Origin: Achromobacter ruhlandii | GTDB taxonomy: Bacteria; Pseudomonadota; Gammaproteobacteria; Burkholderiales; Burkholderiaceae_B | Length of the DNA: 64,000 nt | Assembly: GCF_902859695.1 (NCBI RefSeq) | Contig: NZ_CADIJL010000026.1 | Span: 29,904-93,903, forward strand | Direction of reading: 5' to 3' | Shown here: positions 18,130-27,291 of the stretch, in pieces | Numbering within the stretch: the stretch's first letter is position 1 | How the letters are laid out: every line of letters starts with the position of its first letter | The notes under the pieces: model-generated | What the model was told of the DNA's origin: nothing | Database searches by the model: none | The model's input: only the letters and a program-made list of their open reading frames with translations | Program-made: the position numbers and the translations under genes

Positions 18130-20363
18130 GATTGATGCTCCTTGCGGGAAGCCTGGGCGAAGGCGGTCTGCCGCTCGCGCCGCTTGAGCGCCACGTACGA
18201 CGGCCAGATCGCCAGCGCGATCAGCAGCGCGAACAGGCCCACCGGCCACCAGATGGGGGAATTCCACTCGTCGATCTTGCGTTCGCGCAGGACCGGGTCG
18301 ATCTTCATGTACTGCAGCGTGTTGCGCACCATCTGGGTCGGCTTGGCGTTGCCGACCCACTGCTGATAGGCGCCGCCGGACATCGGGAAGTAGCCGAACA
18401 TCCACGGCGCGTCGCGCTGCACGATGGCGACCATGCGCTGGATCAGGGCTTCCTTTTCGGGGCCGTCGTCCAGGAATTTCATCTGCTCGAACAGCTTGTC
18501 GTATTCGGGGCTGTCGTAGTTGGCGGCGTTCTCGCCGCCGCCCTTGGCCTTGGCGTTGGGGCCGTACAGCAGGAACAGGAAGTTCTCGGCGTCGGGGTAG
18601 TCGGCGTTCCAGCCCCACAGGAAGATCTGCGCCGACCCGCGCCGCATCTTGTCCTGGAAGCGGTTGTAGTCGGTCGAGCGCACGTCCATCTGCACGCCGA
18701 GCTTGGCCATCTGCCGCCGCATCCAGTCGAACTGCGGGTTGGAACCGCCGCCCGTCATGGAGTCGTAGTACAGCACCAGCGGCGCGCCGGTCACGGCGTT
18801 GCGGCCGTCGGGGTAGCCGGCCTCGGCCAGCAGCTTGCGCGCCACCTCGATCGGCTTGCGCACCGGCTTGCCATCGATCAGGTCGTAGACCACCGGGTTC
18901 ACGCCCTCGGGCGGTTCGCGGTAGCCCAGCACGCCGGGCGGCACCGGGCCGTAGGCCACCGAGGCCTGGCTGTTCTCGAACACCGCCACGTATTCTTCCC
19001 AGTCGAAGGCGATGCTGATGGCCTGGCGCAGCTTGCGGTTCTTCTCGGCCTGCTCGGGCGTGTCGCCCTTGCCCACCACCGGATCGAGCCAGTTGAAGCC
19101 CATGTACCAGTTGGCGGTCTCGACCGTGGTGGGCAGGCGAATGCCGTGCTCGGCGTACTTGCGCGCCTTGTCCTGGCTGTCGCCGGCGGCCACCAGCATG
19201 GCCACGCCGTACTCGCCGCGCTCGATCTGCGGCATGTCGTAATAGCCCTGCATGAACTTGCCGGTCAGCGGAATGGCTTCCTTCTCGACGCTGAAGACGG
19301 CGCGGTCGATGAACGGCGTGGGCTTGCCGCAATCGTCCAGCAGGCCGGCGGCGCGGTCGCCCGGCTCGCCTTCGCAGGGATAGGGCTCGCCGTGGAAGTT
19401 GGGATTGCGCGCCAGCACGTGGCGACGGTTCTGCAGCGACTCGGCCAGCATGTAGGGGCCGGTGCCGACCGGCCAGGTGTTGAGCGACAGGTCGTGCTCG
19501 GCCATGCCGGGCTGGTTGTAGAAGCGGTCGGCCTCCCAGGGCACGGGCGCGGTGAAGGTCATGGCCAGCCAGTACTTGAACTGCGGGTACTTGCCGTTGA
19601 CGCGGATGCGCAGCGTGTGCGGGTCGAGCGCCTGCACGCCGGTGAAGCCGTCGGCCTCGCGCAGGTCCAGCCACGAGGCGCCCGCCCCGCCCGGCAGGTC
19701 GCGGCGCAGCGCCTTGTCGCGCTCGCGCAGGCGGTCGCCATATTCCTTGAGGCCGCTGACGTATTCGGCCATCAGCGAATAGATGGGCGACACCACGCGC
19801 GGGCTGGCCAGGCGGCGGAAGGCGTAGACGTAATCGTCGGCGGTGAGTTCGCGGGTGCCGGTGCGCGGGAAATCGGGGATGGCGTACTTGTCGGCCAGGT
19901 CCTCCGGCGCGATCGGGAAGTAGTCGTAGCTGCCATCGGTCTTGCGGGCGAAGGCCGGGTGCGGCGCGAAACGCATGCCGGGCTTGATCTTGATGTCGTA
20001 GACGCTTTCGGCGATCTGCTCGCCCGGCGCGTCGGCCGGCAGCACCTTGCCCTGCGCATCCAGGTAGACCGGCGGGTCGATCGAGGCCGCGGCGCGCGGG
20101 ATCAGTTCGTAGGGCCGCTTGAGGTAGTGGTAGCCATACAGCGTCTCATAGATGTTGTAGGTATAAGGCGTTTCATCGCCGGAATAAGAACTGGCCGGAT
20201 CCAGGTACTTGGGGGAACGCTTGACGAAGGCGGAATACAGCGTGTTCTGGCTTTCGGCGCCCGCCGGATAGGGGCTGTTGATGGGACTGCCCTCCCGGGA
20301 GCAGCCCGCCAACGCCAGCAACAGCATCATGGCCGCCGCCCAGAGCCGCATCAAAGCACGCAT
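18126..20363 (-). CDS. yejA: ABC peptide-binding lipoprotein (SBP family 5, YejA-like) with C-terminal membrane helix
   Basis: 745 residues, longer than the ~600 of YejA. A signal peptide ends in the lipobox LAGC (Cys about residue 21). A family-5 solute-binding domain follows (YNIYETLYGYHYL, LRQAISIAFDWEEY, ADYPDAENFLFLLYG). The C-terminus is unusual: IWWPVGLFALLIALAIW forms a transmembrane helix followed by a basic tail, so the protein may be anchored at both ends. It starts the four-gene yej-type operon; AAGGAAAGG lies before the ATG. Microcin C-like or other peptides are possible substrates. Confidence 0.9.
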   Translation of the reverse strand: MRALMRLWAAAMMLLLALAGCSREGSPINSPYPAGAESQNTLYSAFVKRSPKYLDPASSYSGDETPYTYNIYETLYGYHYLKRPYELIPRAAASIDPPVYLDAQGKVLPADAPGEQIAESVYDIKIKPGMRFAPHPAFARKTDGSYDYFPIAPEDLADKYAIPDFPRTGTRELTADDYVYAFRRLASPRVVSPIYSLMAEYVSGLKEYGDRLRERDKALRRDLPGGAGASWLDLREADGFTGVQALDPHTLRIRVNGKYPQFKYWLAMTFTAPVPWEADRFYNQPGMAEHDLSLNTWPVGTGPYMLAESLQNRRHVLARNPNFHGEPYPCEGEPGDRAAGLLDDCGKPTPFIDRAVFSVEKEAIPLTGKFMQGYYDMPQIERGEYGVAMLVAAGDSQDKARKYAEHGIRLPTTVETANWYMGFNWLDPVVGKGDTPEQAEKNRKLRQAISIAFDWEEYVAVFENSQASVAYGPVPPGVLGYREPPEGVNPVVYDLIDGKPVRKPIEVARKLLAEAGYPDGRNAVTGAPLVLYYDSMTGGGSNPQFDWMRRQMAKLGVQMDVRSTDYNRFQDKMRRGSAQIFLWGWNADYPDAENFLFLLYGPNAKAKGGGENAANYDSPEYDKLFEQMKFLDDGPEKEALIQRMVAIVQRDAPWMFGYFPMSGGAYQQWVGNAKPTQMVRNTLQYMKIDPVLRERKIDEWNSPIWWPVGLFALLIALAIWPSYVALKRRERQTAFAQASRKEHQS

Positions 20364-20502
20364 GGAAACCTTTCCTTCTATTCAGTGCGACAGAGAATAG
20401 CAAAGGTGCATCCGCCCCAGTACCCTGGCATCCCCCTAGGGAACTTGCCGGGGCGGATCCCCGCGCACAGCAGGACGGATTACCCCCGCCGGCCCGCGGC
20501 GA

Positions 20503-21171
20503 TCAGCCGCACTGGCGCTGGCGCCAGCAGTCGTAGCGCCACTTCCAGGGCTGCATCGGGTCCTTGCCGGCCCACAGGCCGCGGCCGGCGGCCTTGGCCT
20601 GGCGCTGCAGGTCGGGCATGGCCTTGTCGTGCAGGTAATCGCCCTGGCGCGCGGTGTAGGCCCAGGCGTAGCCAGCCTCGACCTGCAGCCGGTTGGCCGA
20701 GCGGCCGTCTTCCAGGATCAGCGCGCAGACGTCGCGGCCATACTGGTCCTTTTCGTAGCACTGGGCGGTCAGGGTCTTGCCGGCCACCAGGCTGGCCAGG
20801 TGCTGGCGCGCGGCCTCGGCGTAGGGCTGCCCGGGCTGGTCGGCGCCATGGCCTTCTTCGGGCGCGTCGATGCTGTCCATGCGGATGCGGCGCTGGCCGT
20901 CGGGCGCGCGCAGCGTCACGGTGTCGCCGTCCGCCACGTTGACGATCATGCCGGTCAGGGTATAGCTGCCGGCGGGGACGCCGCCGGCCAGGGCCGCGCC
21001 GGCCTTGCCGGGCGACGCCGGCGCGCCCGCGCCGGGACGTTCGGCGAGGCGTTCGCCCCCCTGCCGGGAAGGCTGCAGCCAGTTGACGATGGCGCCCGCC
21101 GCCGCCAGGATCAGGGCGACGATGAGGGCGGTCAGCTTGCTGCCGCCGCGAAAGGGGGAATTGCCGCGCAC
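20503..21171 (-). CDS. Secreted or membrane-anchored staphylococcal-nuclease-type nuclease
   Basis: 222 residues from GTG at 21171, chosen because AGGAG precedes it. An N-terminal hydrophobic segment (about 13-31) acts as signal or anchor. An SNase/thermonuclease fold (about 68-205) follows with VADGDTVTLRA, RIRMDSIDAPE and YEKDQYGRDVCALI, covering the Ca-binding Asp and catalytic Arg/Glu regions. Four Cys at the C-terminus could pair. It probably degrades DNA or RNA in the periplasm or outside the cell. It stands alone between the yej operon and corA. Confidence 0.9.
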   Translation of the reverse strand: MRGNSPFRGGSKLTALIVALILAAAGAIVNWLQPSRQGGERLAERPGAGAPASPGKAGAALAGGVPAGSYTLTGMIVNVADGDTVTLRAPDGQRRIRMDSIDAPEEGHGADQPGQPYAEAARQHLASLVAGKTLTAQCYEKDQYGRDVCALILEDGRSANRLQVEAGYAWAYTARQGDYLHDKAMPDLQRQAKAAGRGLWAGKDPMQPWKWRYDCWRQRQCG

Positions 21172-21273
21172 GGGCCGGGCTCCTGAGGGGAAAACGCAGG
21201 CAGTTTGCCACAGCCGCGCCGGCGCCGCGCGGCAAAGTGCGTCGCCGTCGTCACACTGCCGGCGGGCGTTGCG

Positions 21274-22290
21274 CTACAGCCAGCCCGACTTGCGGAAACG
21301 CCAGTACAGGAACGAACAGACCGACGCGATCACGCCCAGCGTGACCGGATAGCCGAACGGCGATTCCAGCTCGGGCATGAACTTGAAGTTCATGCCATAG
21401 ATGCCGGCAATGGCCGTGGGCACCGCCAGGATGGCGGCCCAGGAGGCCAGCTTGCGGGTGGTGTCGTTCTGCGCCGCCTGGCCGATCATCAGGCTGGCTT
21501 CGAACGCGAAGGCCAGCGACTCGCGCAGCGCATTGAACAGTTCGTCGACCCGCAGCACGCGGTCGGCCACCTCGCCGAAATACGGCCGGGCGTGTTCATC
21601 GACCGCCGACATCTCGACCCGCGCCAGGCGGCGGCAGATCTCGGCCAGCGGCGACACCACGGTGTGGATGCGCAGGAGGTCGCGGCGCTGGCGGTACAGC
21701 CTGCGGATGTCGGCGTCCTTGGCGCCGCGGATCAGCAGCTTCTGCTCGGCGCCCTCGACCACCGATTCGATCTTGCCGGCCGCCACCACGTAGCGGTCCA
21801 CCAGCCAGTCCAGCAGTTCGGAGGCGACGTAGTCGCTGCCGCGCTTGAGCAGGTCGGGCGAGGACTCCAGCCGTTCGCGCAAGGGGCTGTGGCCGGCGGT
21901 GGCGCCGCGCCGCACCGTGACCAGAAAGCCCTCGCCGATCAGGAACTGGGTCTCGCCGAAGATGGGCCGCTCGGCCTCGACCTCGACGGTGATGACGACG
22001 ATCAGCACCATGTTGCCGTAGTCGATGATCTTGGGCCGGCGGTGCGACTCCAGCATCTCTTCCTGGTTCTTGTCGCAGGCGCCCAGCTGGTTGACGACGT
22101 CGGCCAGCCGTTCGGGGCTGGGATTGCGCAGGCCGATCCACACCATGCCGTGCTTGGGATCGACGTGCTTGCCCACCTCCTCGATGGGCACCTCGTGGTC
22201 GCGCCGGCCGTTCACATAGGCGATGGAGGCCACGACTTCGCCCTGGGGCGGCGCGGCGACGGCGGCGGTTGCTTCGGTAGACATAGACAT
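21274..22290 (-). CDS. corA: CorA-family divalent metal ion channel
   Basis: 338 residues. A long cytoplasmic N-terminal domain is followed by two C-terminal helices. The first ends in the CorA signature YGMNFKFMPEL (GMN motif about residue 299) and is followed by a short periplasmic loop and a basic tail. It conducts Mg2+ or related ions at the inner membrane. The start may be ATG 22290 or the in-frame ATG two codons on; AAAGGA precedes the first. It belongs to the CorA superfamily but could be a Zn- or Ni/Co-preferring member. Confidence 0.9.
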   Translation of the reverse strand: MSMSTEATAAVAAPPQGEVVASIAYVNGRRDHEVPIEEVGKHVDPKHGMVWIGLRNPSPERLADVVNQLGACDKNQEEMLESHRRPKIIDYGNMVLIVVITVEVEAERPIFGETQFLIGEGFLVTVRRGATAGHSPLRERLESSPDLLKRGSDYVASELLDWLVDRYVVAAGKIESVVEGAEQKLLIRGAKDADIRRLYRQRRDLLRIHTVVSPLAEICRRLARVEMSAVDEHARPYFGEVADRVLRVDELFNALRESLAFAFEASLMIGQAAQNDTTRKLASWAAILAVPTAIAGIYGMNFKFMPELESPFGYPVTLGVIASVCSFLYWRFRKSGWL

Positions 22291-22408
22291 CCTTTGGCGA
22301 TGCGAGCCCTGCGGGTGCAGCGTATATCCAGCGTATCGGCCGATGATAGCCCACCGGCGCCGCCGCGCGGCGGCGTGCGCGCGGGGTCCGAGCCCCGGCG
22401 AACGCGCC

Positions 22409-24499
22409 CTACGCGAACAGGTTGCGCACGCGCTTGGCCACGTCCACGCTCGGCGCCTGCGGCGCCTTGGCCTCGCGCGCCGGCAGGTCCGGCAGCTTGG
22501 GCAGGTGGTCGAACAGCGGCAGCATGGCGTTGGTGATGTAGCGGGTGCGCGAGCCGTAGACGTGGCGGTCGCCCATGCCGGTCTGCTGGTGCACGTAGAA
22601 GCGCTGCGGCACGATCAGTTGCAGGCGTTCCTTGGCGCGCGTCATGGCCACGTACAGCAGACGCCTTTCTTCCTCGATCTCTTCGGCGGTGCCAGTGCTC
22701 ATGTCGGACGGGATACAGCCGTCGACCACGTTCAGCACATAGACCGCCTTCCATTCCTGGCCCTTGGCCGAGTGGATGGTGGACAGGATCATGTAGTCCT
22801 CGTCGCGCGAGGGCGCGCCGGATTCGTCGCTGGTGGCGTCGGGCGGGTCCAGCGTCAGTTCGGTCAGGAAGCGCTCGCGCGACGGGTAGCCGGCGGCAAT
22901 GCGCACCAGTTGGTCCAGGTCGGTCTTGCGCACGCGCGCATCGTCGTACAGCCGTTCGAGCTGGCCGGCGTACCAGCGCAGCGCCAGGTCGACGTCGGCC
23001 GGCCAGCGCAGCTTGGGGTCGGCCAGGGCCGCGTAGGTGTCGGCGAACGCGCCCCACTCCGCCTGCGCCGCCGCGCCCGGCTTGAACTCGCGCAGCGCGC
23101 GCAGCGGCTCGGCCGATTGCGCCATGGCGTCCATCAGCTTGCCGGCGGTGGCCGGGCCGATGCCGGGCAGCAGTTGCGCCACGCGGAACCCCGCCATGCG
23201 CCCGCGCGGGTTCTCGGCCCAGCGCAGCAGCGACAACAGGTCCTTGACGTGCGCCGCCTCCAAAAAGCGCAGGCCGCCGAACTTGACGAAAGGAATGTTG
23301 CGCCGGGTCAGCTCCAATTCCAGCGCGGCGCTGTGGCTGGAGGTGCGGAACAGCGCCGCCTGCGACTTGAGCGTGGCGCCGCCCTCGCGCTGCGCCAGCA
23401 CCTGGTCGGCCACCCAGCGGGCCTGGCCGGCCTCGTCGCTGACGGTGACCAGCTCGGGCAGCTGCGACGATGGCCGGTCGCTCCAGAGATCCTTGGCATA
23501 GCGCTCGGCCGCCAGGCCGATGACGGCGTTGGAGGCGTTCAGGATGGGCTGGGTCGAGCGGTAGTTGCGGTCCAGCGTGATGACCCGCGCCGGCCGCGGG
23601 AACTGCGCCGGAAAGTCGAGGATGTTGCGCACCGTGGCGGCGCGGAACGAATAGATCGACTGGGCGTCGTCGCCCACCACGGTCAGGCCGCGGCCGTCGG
23701 GCTTCATGGCCAGCAGGATGGCGGCCTGCAGCCGGTTGGTGTCCTGGTATTCGTCCACCAGCACATGGTCGAAGCGCGCGCCGACGTCGGCGGCGATGGC
23801 CGCGTCGCCCATCATCTCGGCCCAGTACAGCAGCAGGTCGTCGTAGTCGAGCACCTGCTGGTCCTGCTTGGCGGCGACGTAGGCGCGGAACAGGTTCTTG
23901 AGTTCGTCCTCCCATTGCGCGCACCACGGGAAGGTGGCGTGCAGCACGTCGGCCACCGGCGTCTGGCTGTTGACCACGCGCGAGTAGATCGCCAGGCAGG
24001 TGCCCTTGAGCGGAAAGCGCGACTTGGTGGACGACAGGCCCAGTTCGTGCCGCACCATGCCCATCAGGTCCTCGGCGTCGCCGCGGTCGTGAATGGTGAA
24101 GGCTTCGGACAGGCCGATGCGCTGGGCGCAGTCGCGCAGCAGGCGCGCGCCGATGGCGTGAAAGGTGCCGGCCCACGGCAGCGACGGCGCCTGCTGGGTG
24201 CCGCGCAGGTTCATGACCCGCTGCAGCACGCTGCCGACGCGGCGCTCCATTTCCTGGGCGGCGCGGCGCGAGAAGGTCAGCAGCAGCATGCGCTGCGGAT
24301 CGGCGCCGTTCAGGATCAGGTGGGCAACGCGGTGCGCCAGGGTGTTGGTCTTGCCCGAGCCGGCGCCGGCGATCACCAGCAGCGGGCCGTCGTCGCCCGC
24401 GCCGCCGACGCCGAATTCGGCGGCCTCGCGCTGGGCGGGGTTGAGGTCGGCCAGGGGATCGGGACGGCTGGACGGGTGGGCGGAATTCTGGTCGGACAT
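22409..24499 (-). CDS. UvrD/Rep-family superfamily 1 DNA helicase
   Basis: 696 residues. Motif I AGAGSGKTNT (about 45-54), Ia LLTFSRRAAQEM, motif II VDEYQDTN, motif III VVGDDAQSIYSFR, motif IV DRNYRSTQ, motif V STIHSAKGQEW and motif VI YVAMTRAKERL are all present in order. A helix-hairpin-helix-like GIGPATAGKLMDAM lies in domain 2B. It is a 3'-5' helicase for repair or replication restart. A LexA-type box lies about 50 bp upstream, suggesting SOS control. It is not obviously canonical UvrD, being shorter and with a divergent C-terminus. Confidence 0.93.
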   Translation of the reverse strand: MSDQNSAHPSSRPDPLADLNPAQREAAEFGVGGAGDDGPLLVIAGAGSGKTNTLAHRVAHLILNGADPQRMLLLTFSRRAAQEMERRVGSVLQRVMNLRGTQQAPSLPWAGTFHAIGARLLRDCAQRIGLSEAFTIHDRGDAEDLMGMVRHELGLSSTKSRFPLKGTCLAIYSRVVNSQTPVADVLHATFPWCAQWEDELKNLFRAYVAAKQDQQVLDYDDLLLYWAEMMGDAAIAADVGARFDHVLVDEYQDTNRLQAAILLAMKPDGRGLTVVGDDAQSIYSFRAATVRNILDFPAQFPRPARVITLDRNYRSTQPILNASNAVIGLAAERYAKDLWSDRPSSQLPELVTVSDEAGQARWVADQVLAQREGGATLKSQAALFRTSSHSAALELELTRRNIPFVKFGGLRFLEAAHVKDLLSLLRWAENPRGRMAGFRVAQLLPGIGPATAGKLMDAMAQSAEPLRALREFKPGAAAQAEWGAFADTYAALADPKLRWPADVDLALRWYAGQLERLYDDARVRKTDLDQLVRIAAGYPSRERFLTELTLDPPDATSDESGAPSRDEDYMILSTIHSAKGQEWKAVYVLNVVDGCIPSDMSTGTAEEIEEERRLLYVAMTRAKERLQLIVPQRFYVHQQTGMGDRHVYGSRTRYITNAMLPLFDHLPKLPDLPAREAKAPQAPSVDVAKRVRNLFA

Positions 24500-24546
24500 G
24501 GGGCGTGGAATGGTCGGCGGCGGGCGCGGTCGGCACGGCCCGATAC

Positions 24547-24562
24547 CTGGGGATATATCCAG
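24547..24562. promoter_or_regulatory. LexA (SOS) box between helicase and DUF72 genes
   Basis: CTG-N10-CAG with an AT-rich alternating centre (GGGATATATC) matches the proteobacterial LexA consensus. It sits inside a longer perfect inverted repeat with arms GATACCTGG (24542-24550) and CCAGGTATC (24559-24567). It lies 48 bp from the helicase ATG and 48 bp from the divergent DUF72 ATG, so it could control both. Confidence 0.7.
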
Positions 24563-24609
24563 GTATCATAACCGCATCGCCCCCCGCTCCCGATACGCCT
24601 GTTTTCGCC

Positions 24610-25521
24610 ATGCGCCTGCTTGCCGGCACCGCTTCCTGGACCGATCCCACGCTGCTGGCGTGCGGCCGCTTCTACCCGCGCGAGGCGCACGACGCCCAAT
24701 CCCGGCTGCGCTTCTACGCCACCCGCTTCAGGCTGGCCGAGGTCGATTCCAGCTACTACGCCCTGCCCAGCGCCGACAACGCCTACCTGTGGGCGCAGCG
24801 CACGCCCGACGATTTCGTCTTCAATATCAAGGCCTACCGCCTCTTCACCGGCCACCAGACGCCGCTGGCCTCGCTGCCCGCCGACATCCGCCGCGAGCTG
24901 GCCGACTGGCCCGAGCCCGTCATCTACCACCACGCCATGCCCGACGACCTGCGCGACGAGCTCTGGCGCCGCTACACGCTGGCGCTGGAACCCCTGCGCA
25001 TGGCCGGCAAGCTGGGCGCGGTGCACTTCCAGTTCCCGCCCTGGATACGGCGCGACGCGCGCGGCCACGCCCTGGTGGCCGAATGCGCGCGGCGCCTGCC
25101 GGAACACCTGCTGTCGGTCGAGTTCCGCCATCGCGGCTGGTTCGAATCAGCCGCCGCCACGGACGCCACGCTGGCGTTCGAACGGGAACTGGGCGTGGTC
25201 CACACGGTGGTGGACGCGCCCCAGGGCTTCGACAACAGCGTGCCGCCGGTGTGGGCCTGCACCCACCCCGACCTGACACTGCTTCGCCTGCACGGGCGCA
25301 ACGCGGCCACCTGGAACGCCAACGGCGCCGCCTCGTCCGGGCGTTTCCAGTATGAATACTCCGAGGCCGAGCTGGCCGAACTGGCGCGCCGCTTCCAGGA
25401 GCTGGCCCGCCAGAGCGGGCAGGCGCACGCGGTGTTCAACACCAACTTCGAGGACCAGGGCATGCGCAACGCCGCGGCCTTCGCGGCGGCGCTGGGCGGT
25501 GGACAGGACCGCCCGGGTTGA
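24610..25521 (+). CDS. DUF72-domain protein
   Basis: 303 residues from ATG at 24610 (MRLLAGTASWTDPTLLA). The opening GTASW..P, YALPS (about 56) and VEFRHRGWF (about 170) are hallmarks of the DUF72 TIM-barrel family, as is the C-terminal VFNTNFEDQGMRNA. The biochemical role of DUF72 is not established; it shares a fold with TIM-barrel endonucleases. It is divergent from the helicase across a shared LexA-type box, so a repair-related role is a possibility but unproven. The ribosome-binding site is weak. Confidence 0.88.
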   Translation: MRLLAGTASWTDPTLLACGRFYPREAHDAQSRLRFYATRFRLAEVDSSYYALPSADNAYLWAQRTPDDFVFNIKAYRLFTGHQTPLASLPADIRRELADWPEPVIYHHAMPDDLRDELWRRYTLALEPLRMAGKLGAVHFQFPPWIRRDARGHALVAECARRLPEHLLSVEFRHRGWFESAAATDATLAFERELGVVHTVVDAPQGFDNSVPPVWACTHPDLTLLRLHGRNAATWNANGAASSGRFQYEYSEAELAELARRFQELARQSGQAHAVFNTNFEDQGMRNAAAFAAALGGGQDRPG

Positions 25522-25523
25522 GG

Positions 25524-25599
25524 CGTTCGGGCCGGGGGATCGCGGCGCTCGGACGGGGGGATCGCGGCGCTCGGACCGGGGGATCGCGGCGCTCAGGCG
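25524..25599 (+). repeat. 22-bp GC-rich tandem repeat, 3.5 copies
   Basis: Three near-identical 22-bp units (25524-25545, 25546-25567, 25568-25589) of the form CGCTCGGACCGGGGGATCGCGG plus a partial fourth. They lie directly after the DUF72 stop, between two convergent genes. The units differ at only a few positions. The array may be length-variable between strains. No coding role is apparent. Confidence 0.85.
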
Positions 25600-25666
25600 G
25601 CAGGCGCCGGCATCCCGCCAACGGCGGTCAAGGCCCGTGCCGCGCGGCCAGCCTTGACCGCCCGCG

Positions 25667-27196
25667 TCAGGCCGGCTGCGCGGCGACCGCCGGCGCGGCC
25701 GGCGTCGTGCGCGCCACCTCGGCCAGGCTTTCCAGCAGCACCTCGAACTTGCGCGCGATGTCGTGCTCAGGCACACAGGCATAACCCAGCAGCAGGCCGG
25801 GCCGGCGGCCTTCGGCGCCGACGTAGTAGCGCGACAGCGGGCGCGTCAGCACGCCCTTGCGGCGGGCCACTTCGACCACCCGCAGGTCGTCCATATGCGG
25901 CGGCAAAGTCAGCACCAGGTGCAGGCCGGCCAGGCTGGCGTCGCGATGCAGCCACTCGGGCCCCAGGCGGCGTTCGATCAGGTTGACCAGCATGGCGCGG
26001 CGCCGGCCATACAGCATGCGCATGCGGCGGATGTGGGCGGCGTAGTGGCCCTCGGCGATAAAGGTGGCCAGCGCCGCGTGCGTCATCAGGTGGCCTTCGC
26101 GGTAGAGCTCGGCGTGGGCCGCCTGGAACGCCGCGGTCAGCGGCTTGGGCAGCACCAGGTAGCCGACCCGCAGGCCCGGATACAGCGTCTTGCTGAAGGT
26201 GCCCATGTAGATCACGGGCGCGTCCGGCTCCAGGCCCAGCAGCGAGGCAATGGGCCGGCCCGAGAAACGGAACTCGCTGTCGTAGTCGTCCTCGATGATC
26301 CAGCTGCCATGCTGGCGCGCCACCGCCAGCAGCTGGCGGCGCCGCGCCAGCGACATCACCGGCCCCAGCGGATACTGGTGCGACGGCGTCACGAAGATGA
26401 AGCGCGGCGGCGCCACGGCGGGCGCGGCATCCGGATCCGGCAGCCGCATGCCTTCCTCGTCGACCGGCAGGTGCACCGTGCGCAATCCATTGGCCTGCAG
26501 CACCGTGCGCGCGCCCCAGTAGCCCGGGTCCTCGACCCAGGCGGTCTCGCCCGCTTCGCCCAGGATGCGGGTGGCCAGGTCAATGGCCTGGTGCGAGCCT
26601 TCGGTGATGAGGATCTGGTCGGGGTCGCAGTCGATCGAGCGCGTCAGCGCCAGGTGCTGGGCCAGCGCCTCGCGCAGCGCCGGCAGGCCGCCGCCGTAGG
26701 CATAGGTCAGCAGATCGGGGGTGGGGTTGCGCCAGAGCGCGGAAAAGATGCGGCCGAACTTCTTGTGCGGGAATTCGGTCAGGTCGGGCACTCCCGGCAT
26801 GAAGGCACCCCATTGGTAGGGCGAGGCCGACACGCCGTCGACAATGGCCGCGCCCCGGGCCGACAGCGCCGGACGCTGCTGCGGCGGCGGCGCGCGGCGC
26901 GACTGGCGGCCGCTGGCCAGGTAGGAGTCGGGCTGCGAGGCATTGACGAAGGTGCCATTGCCCTGCAGGCTGCGGGTATAGCCTTCGGCCAGCAACTGGC
27001 CGTAGACGTGCACCACGGTGTTGCGCGCGATGCCGAGTTCGGCCGCCAGGTCGCGCGAGGCCGGCAGGCGCGAGTCGGCGGCAATCGAACCATCCAGGAT
27101 GGCCTCGCGGATACCATGGTACAGCCGCTTGTTCATCGGCCCGCCCGCGGCATCGGCCAGGCGCAGCTGCAGCAAGTCTCCAACGATGGACCGCAA
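25667..27196 (-). CDS. gabR: MocR/GabR-family regulator (GntR HTH fused to aminotransferase-like domain)
   Basis: About 509 residues from TTG at 27196; no ATG lies before the HTH except one at residue 21. An N-terminal GntR winged helix (about 20-85, with LPASRDLAAELGIARNTVVHVY) is linked by a Pro/Arg-rich hinge to a fold-type I PLP domain with the lysine motif GTFSKTLYPGLRVGY. GabR-type regulators sense GABA plus PLP and activate gabT-gabD while repressing themselves. The divergent layout with gabT 95 bp away supports this role. A TTG start would keep expression low, which is an inference. Confidence 0.9.
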   Translation of the reverse strand: MRSIVGDLLQLRLADAAGGPMNKRLYHGIREAILDGSIAADSRLPASRDLAAELGIARNTVVHVYGQLLAEGYTRSLQGNGTFVNASQPDSYLASGRQSRRAPPPQQRPALSARGAAIVDGVSASPYQWGAFMPGVPDLTEFPHKKFGRIFSALWRNPTPDLLTYAYGGGLPALREALAQHLALTRSIDCDPDQILITEGSHQAIDLATRILGEAGETAWVEDPGYWGARTVLQANGLRTVHLPVDEEGMRLPDPDAAPAVAPPRFIFVTPSHQYPLGPVMSLARRRQLLAVARQHGSWIIEDDYDSEFRFSGRPIASLLGLEPDAPVIYMGTFSKTLYPGLRVGYLVLPKPLTAAFQAAHAELYREGHLMTHAALATFIAEGHYAAHIRRMRMLYGRRRAMLVNLIERRLGPEWLHRDASLAGLHLVLTLPPHMDDLRVVEVARRKGVLTRPLSRYYVGAEGRRPGLLLGYACVPEHDIARKFEVLLESLAEVARTTPAAPAVAAQPA

Positions 27197-27197
27197 T

Positions 27198-27226
27198 TGG
27201 TTCTACCTGATTTATAAAAGTGGTTC
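27198..27226. promoter_or_regulatory. Candidate GabR direct repeats in the gabR/gabT divergent region
   Basis: TGGTTC occurs at 27198-27203 and again at 27221-27226, 23 bp apart start to start. The second is within AAAAGTGGTTCCCAC, which resembles known MocR-type sites (AAAGTGG-like). The first overlaps the gabR start codon, consistent with autorepression. Spacing of about two helical turns suits a dimeric MocR protein binding direct repeats. Confidence 0.45.
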
Positions 27227-27291
27227 CCACAAATGGGGCCATAGTAGCATTAAAGTAAGGGTTTACCGCCCACTTGCCATCCGAGGCTGAG

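Noticed and set aside
17152..19674. Fusion of YejB with a long N-terminal extension
   Set aside because: The extension is an out-of-frame shadow of the binding-protein gene; ATG 18129 overlaps that gene's stop as ATGA.
22223..24571. Long plus-strand frame opposite the helicase gene
   Set aside because: Antisense shadow. The helicase frame on the other strand has every SF1 motif in order.
25524..25599. Possible CRISPR array
   Set aside because: The 22-bp units are contiguous with no spacers and no cas genes are present.
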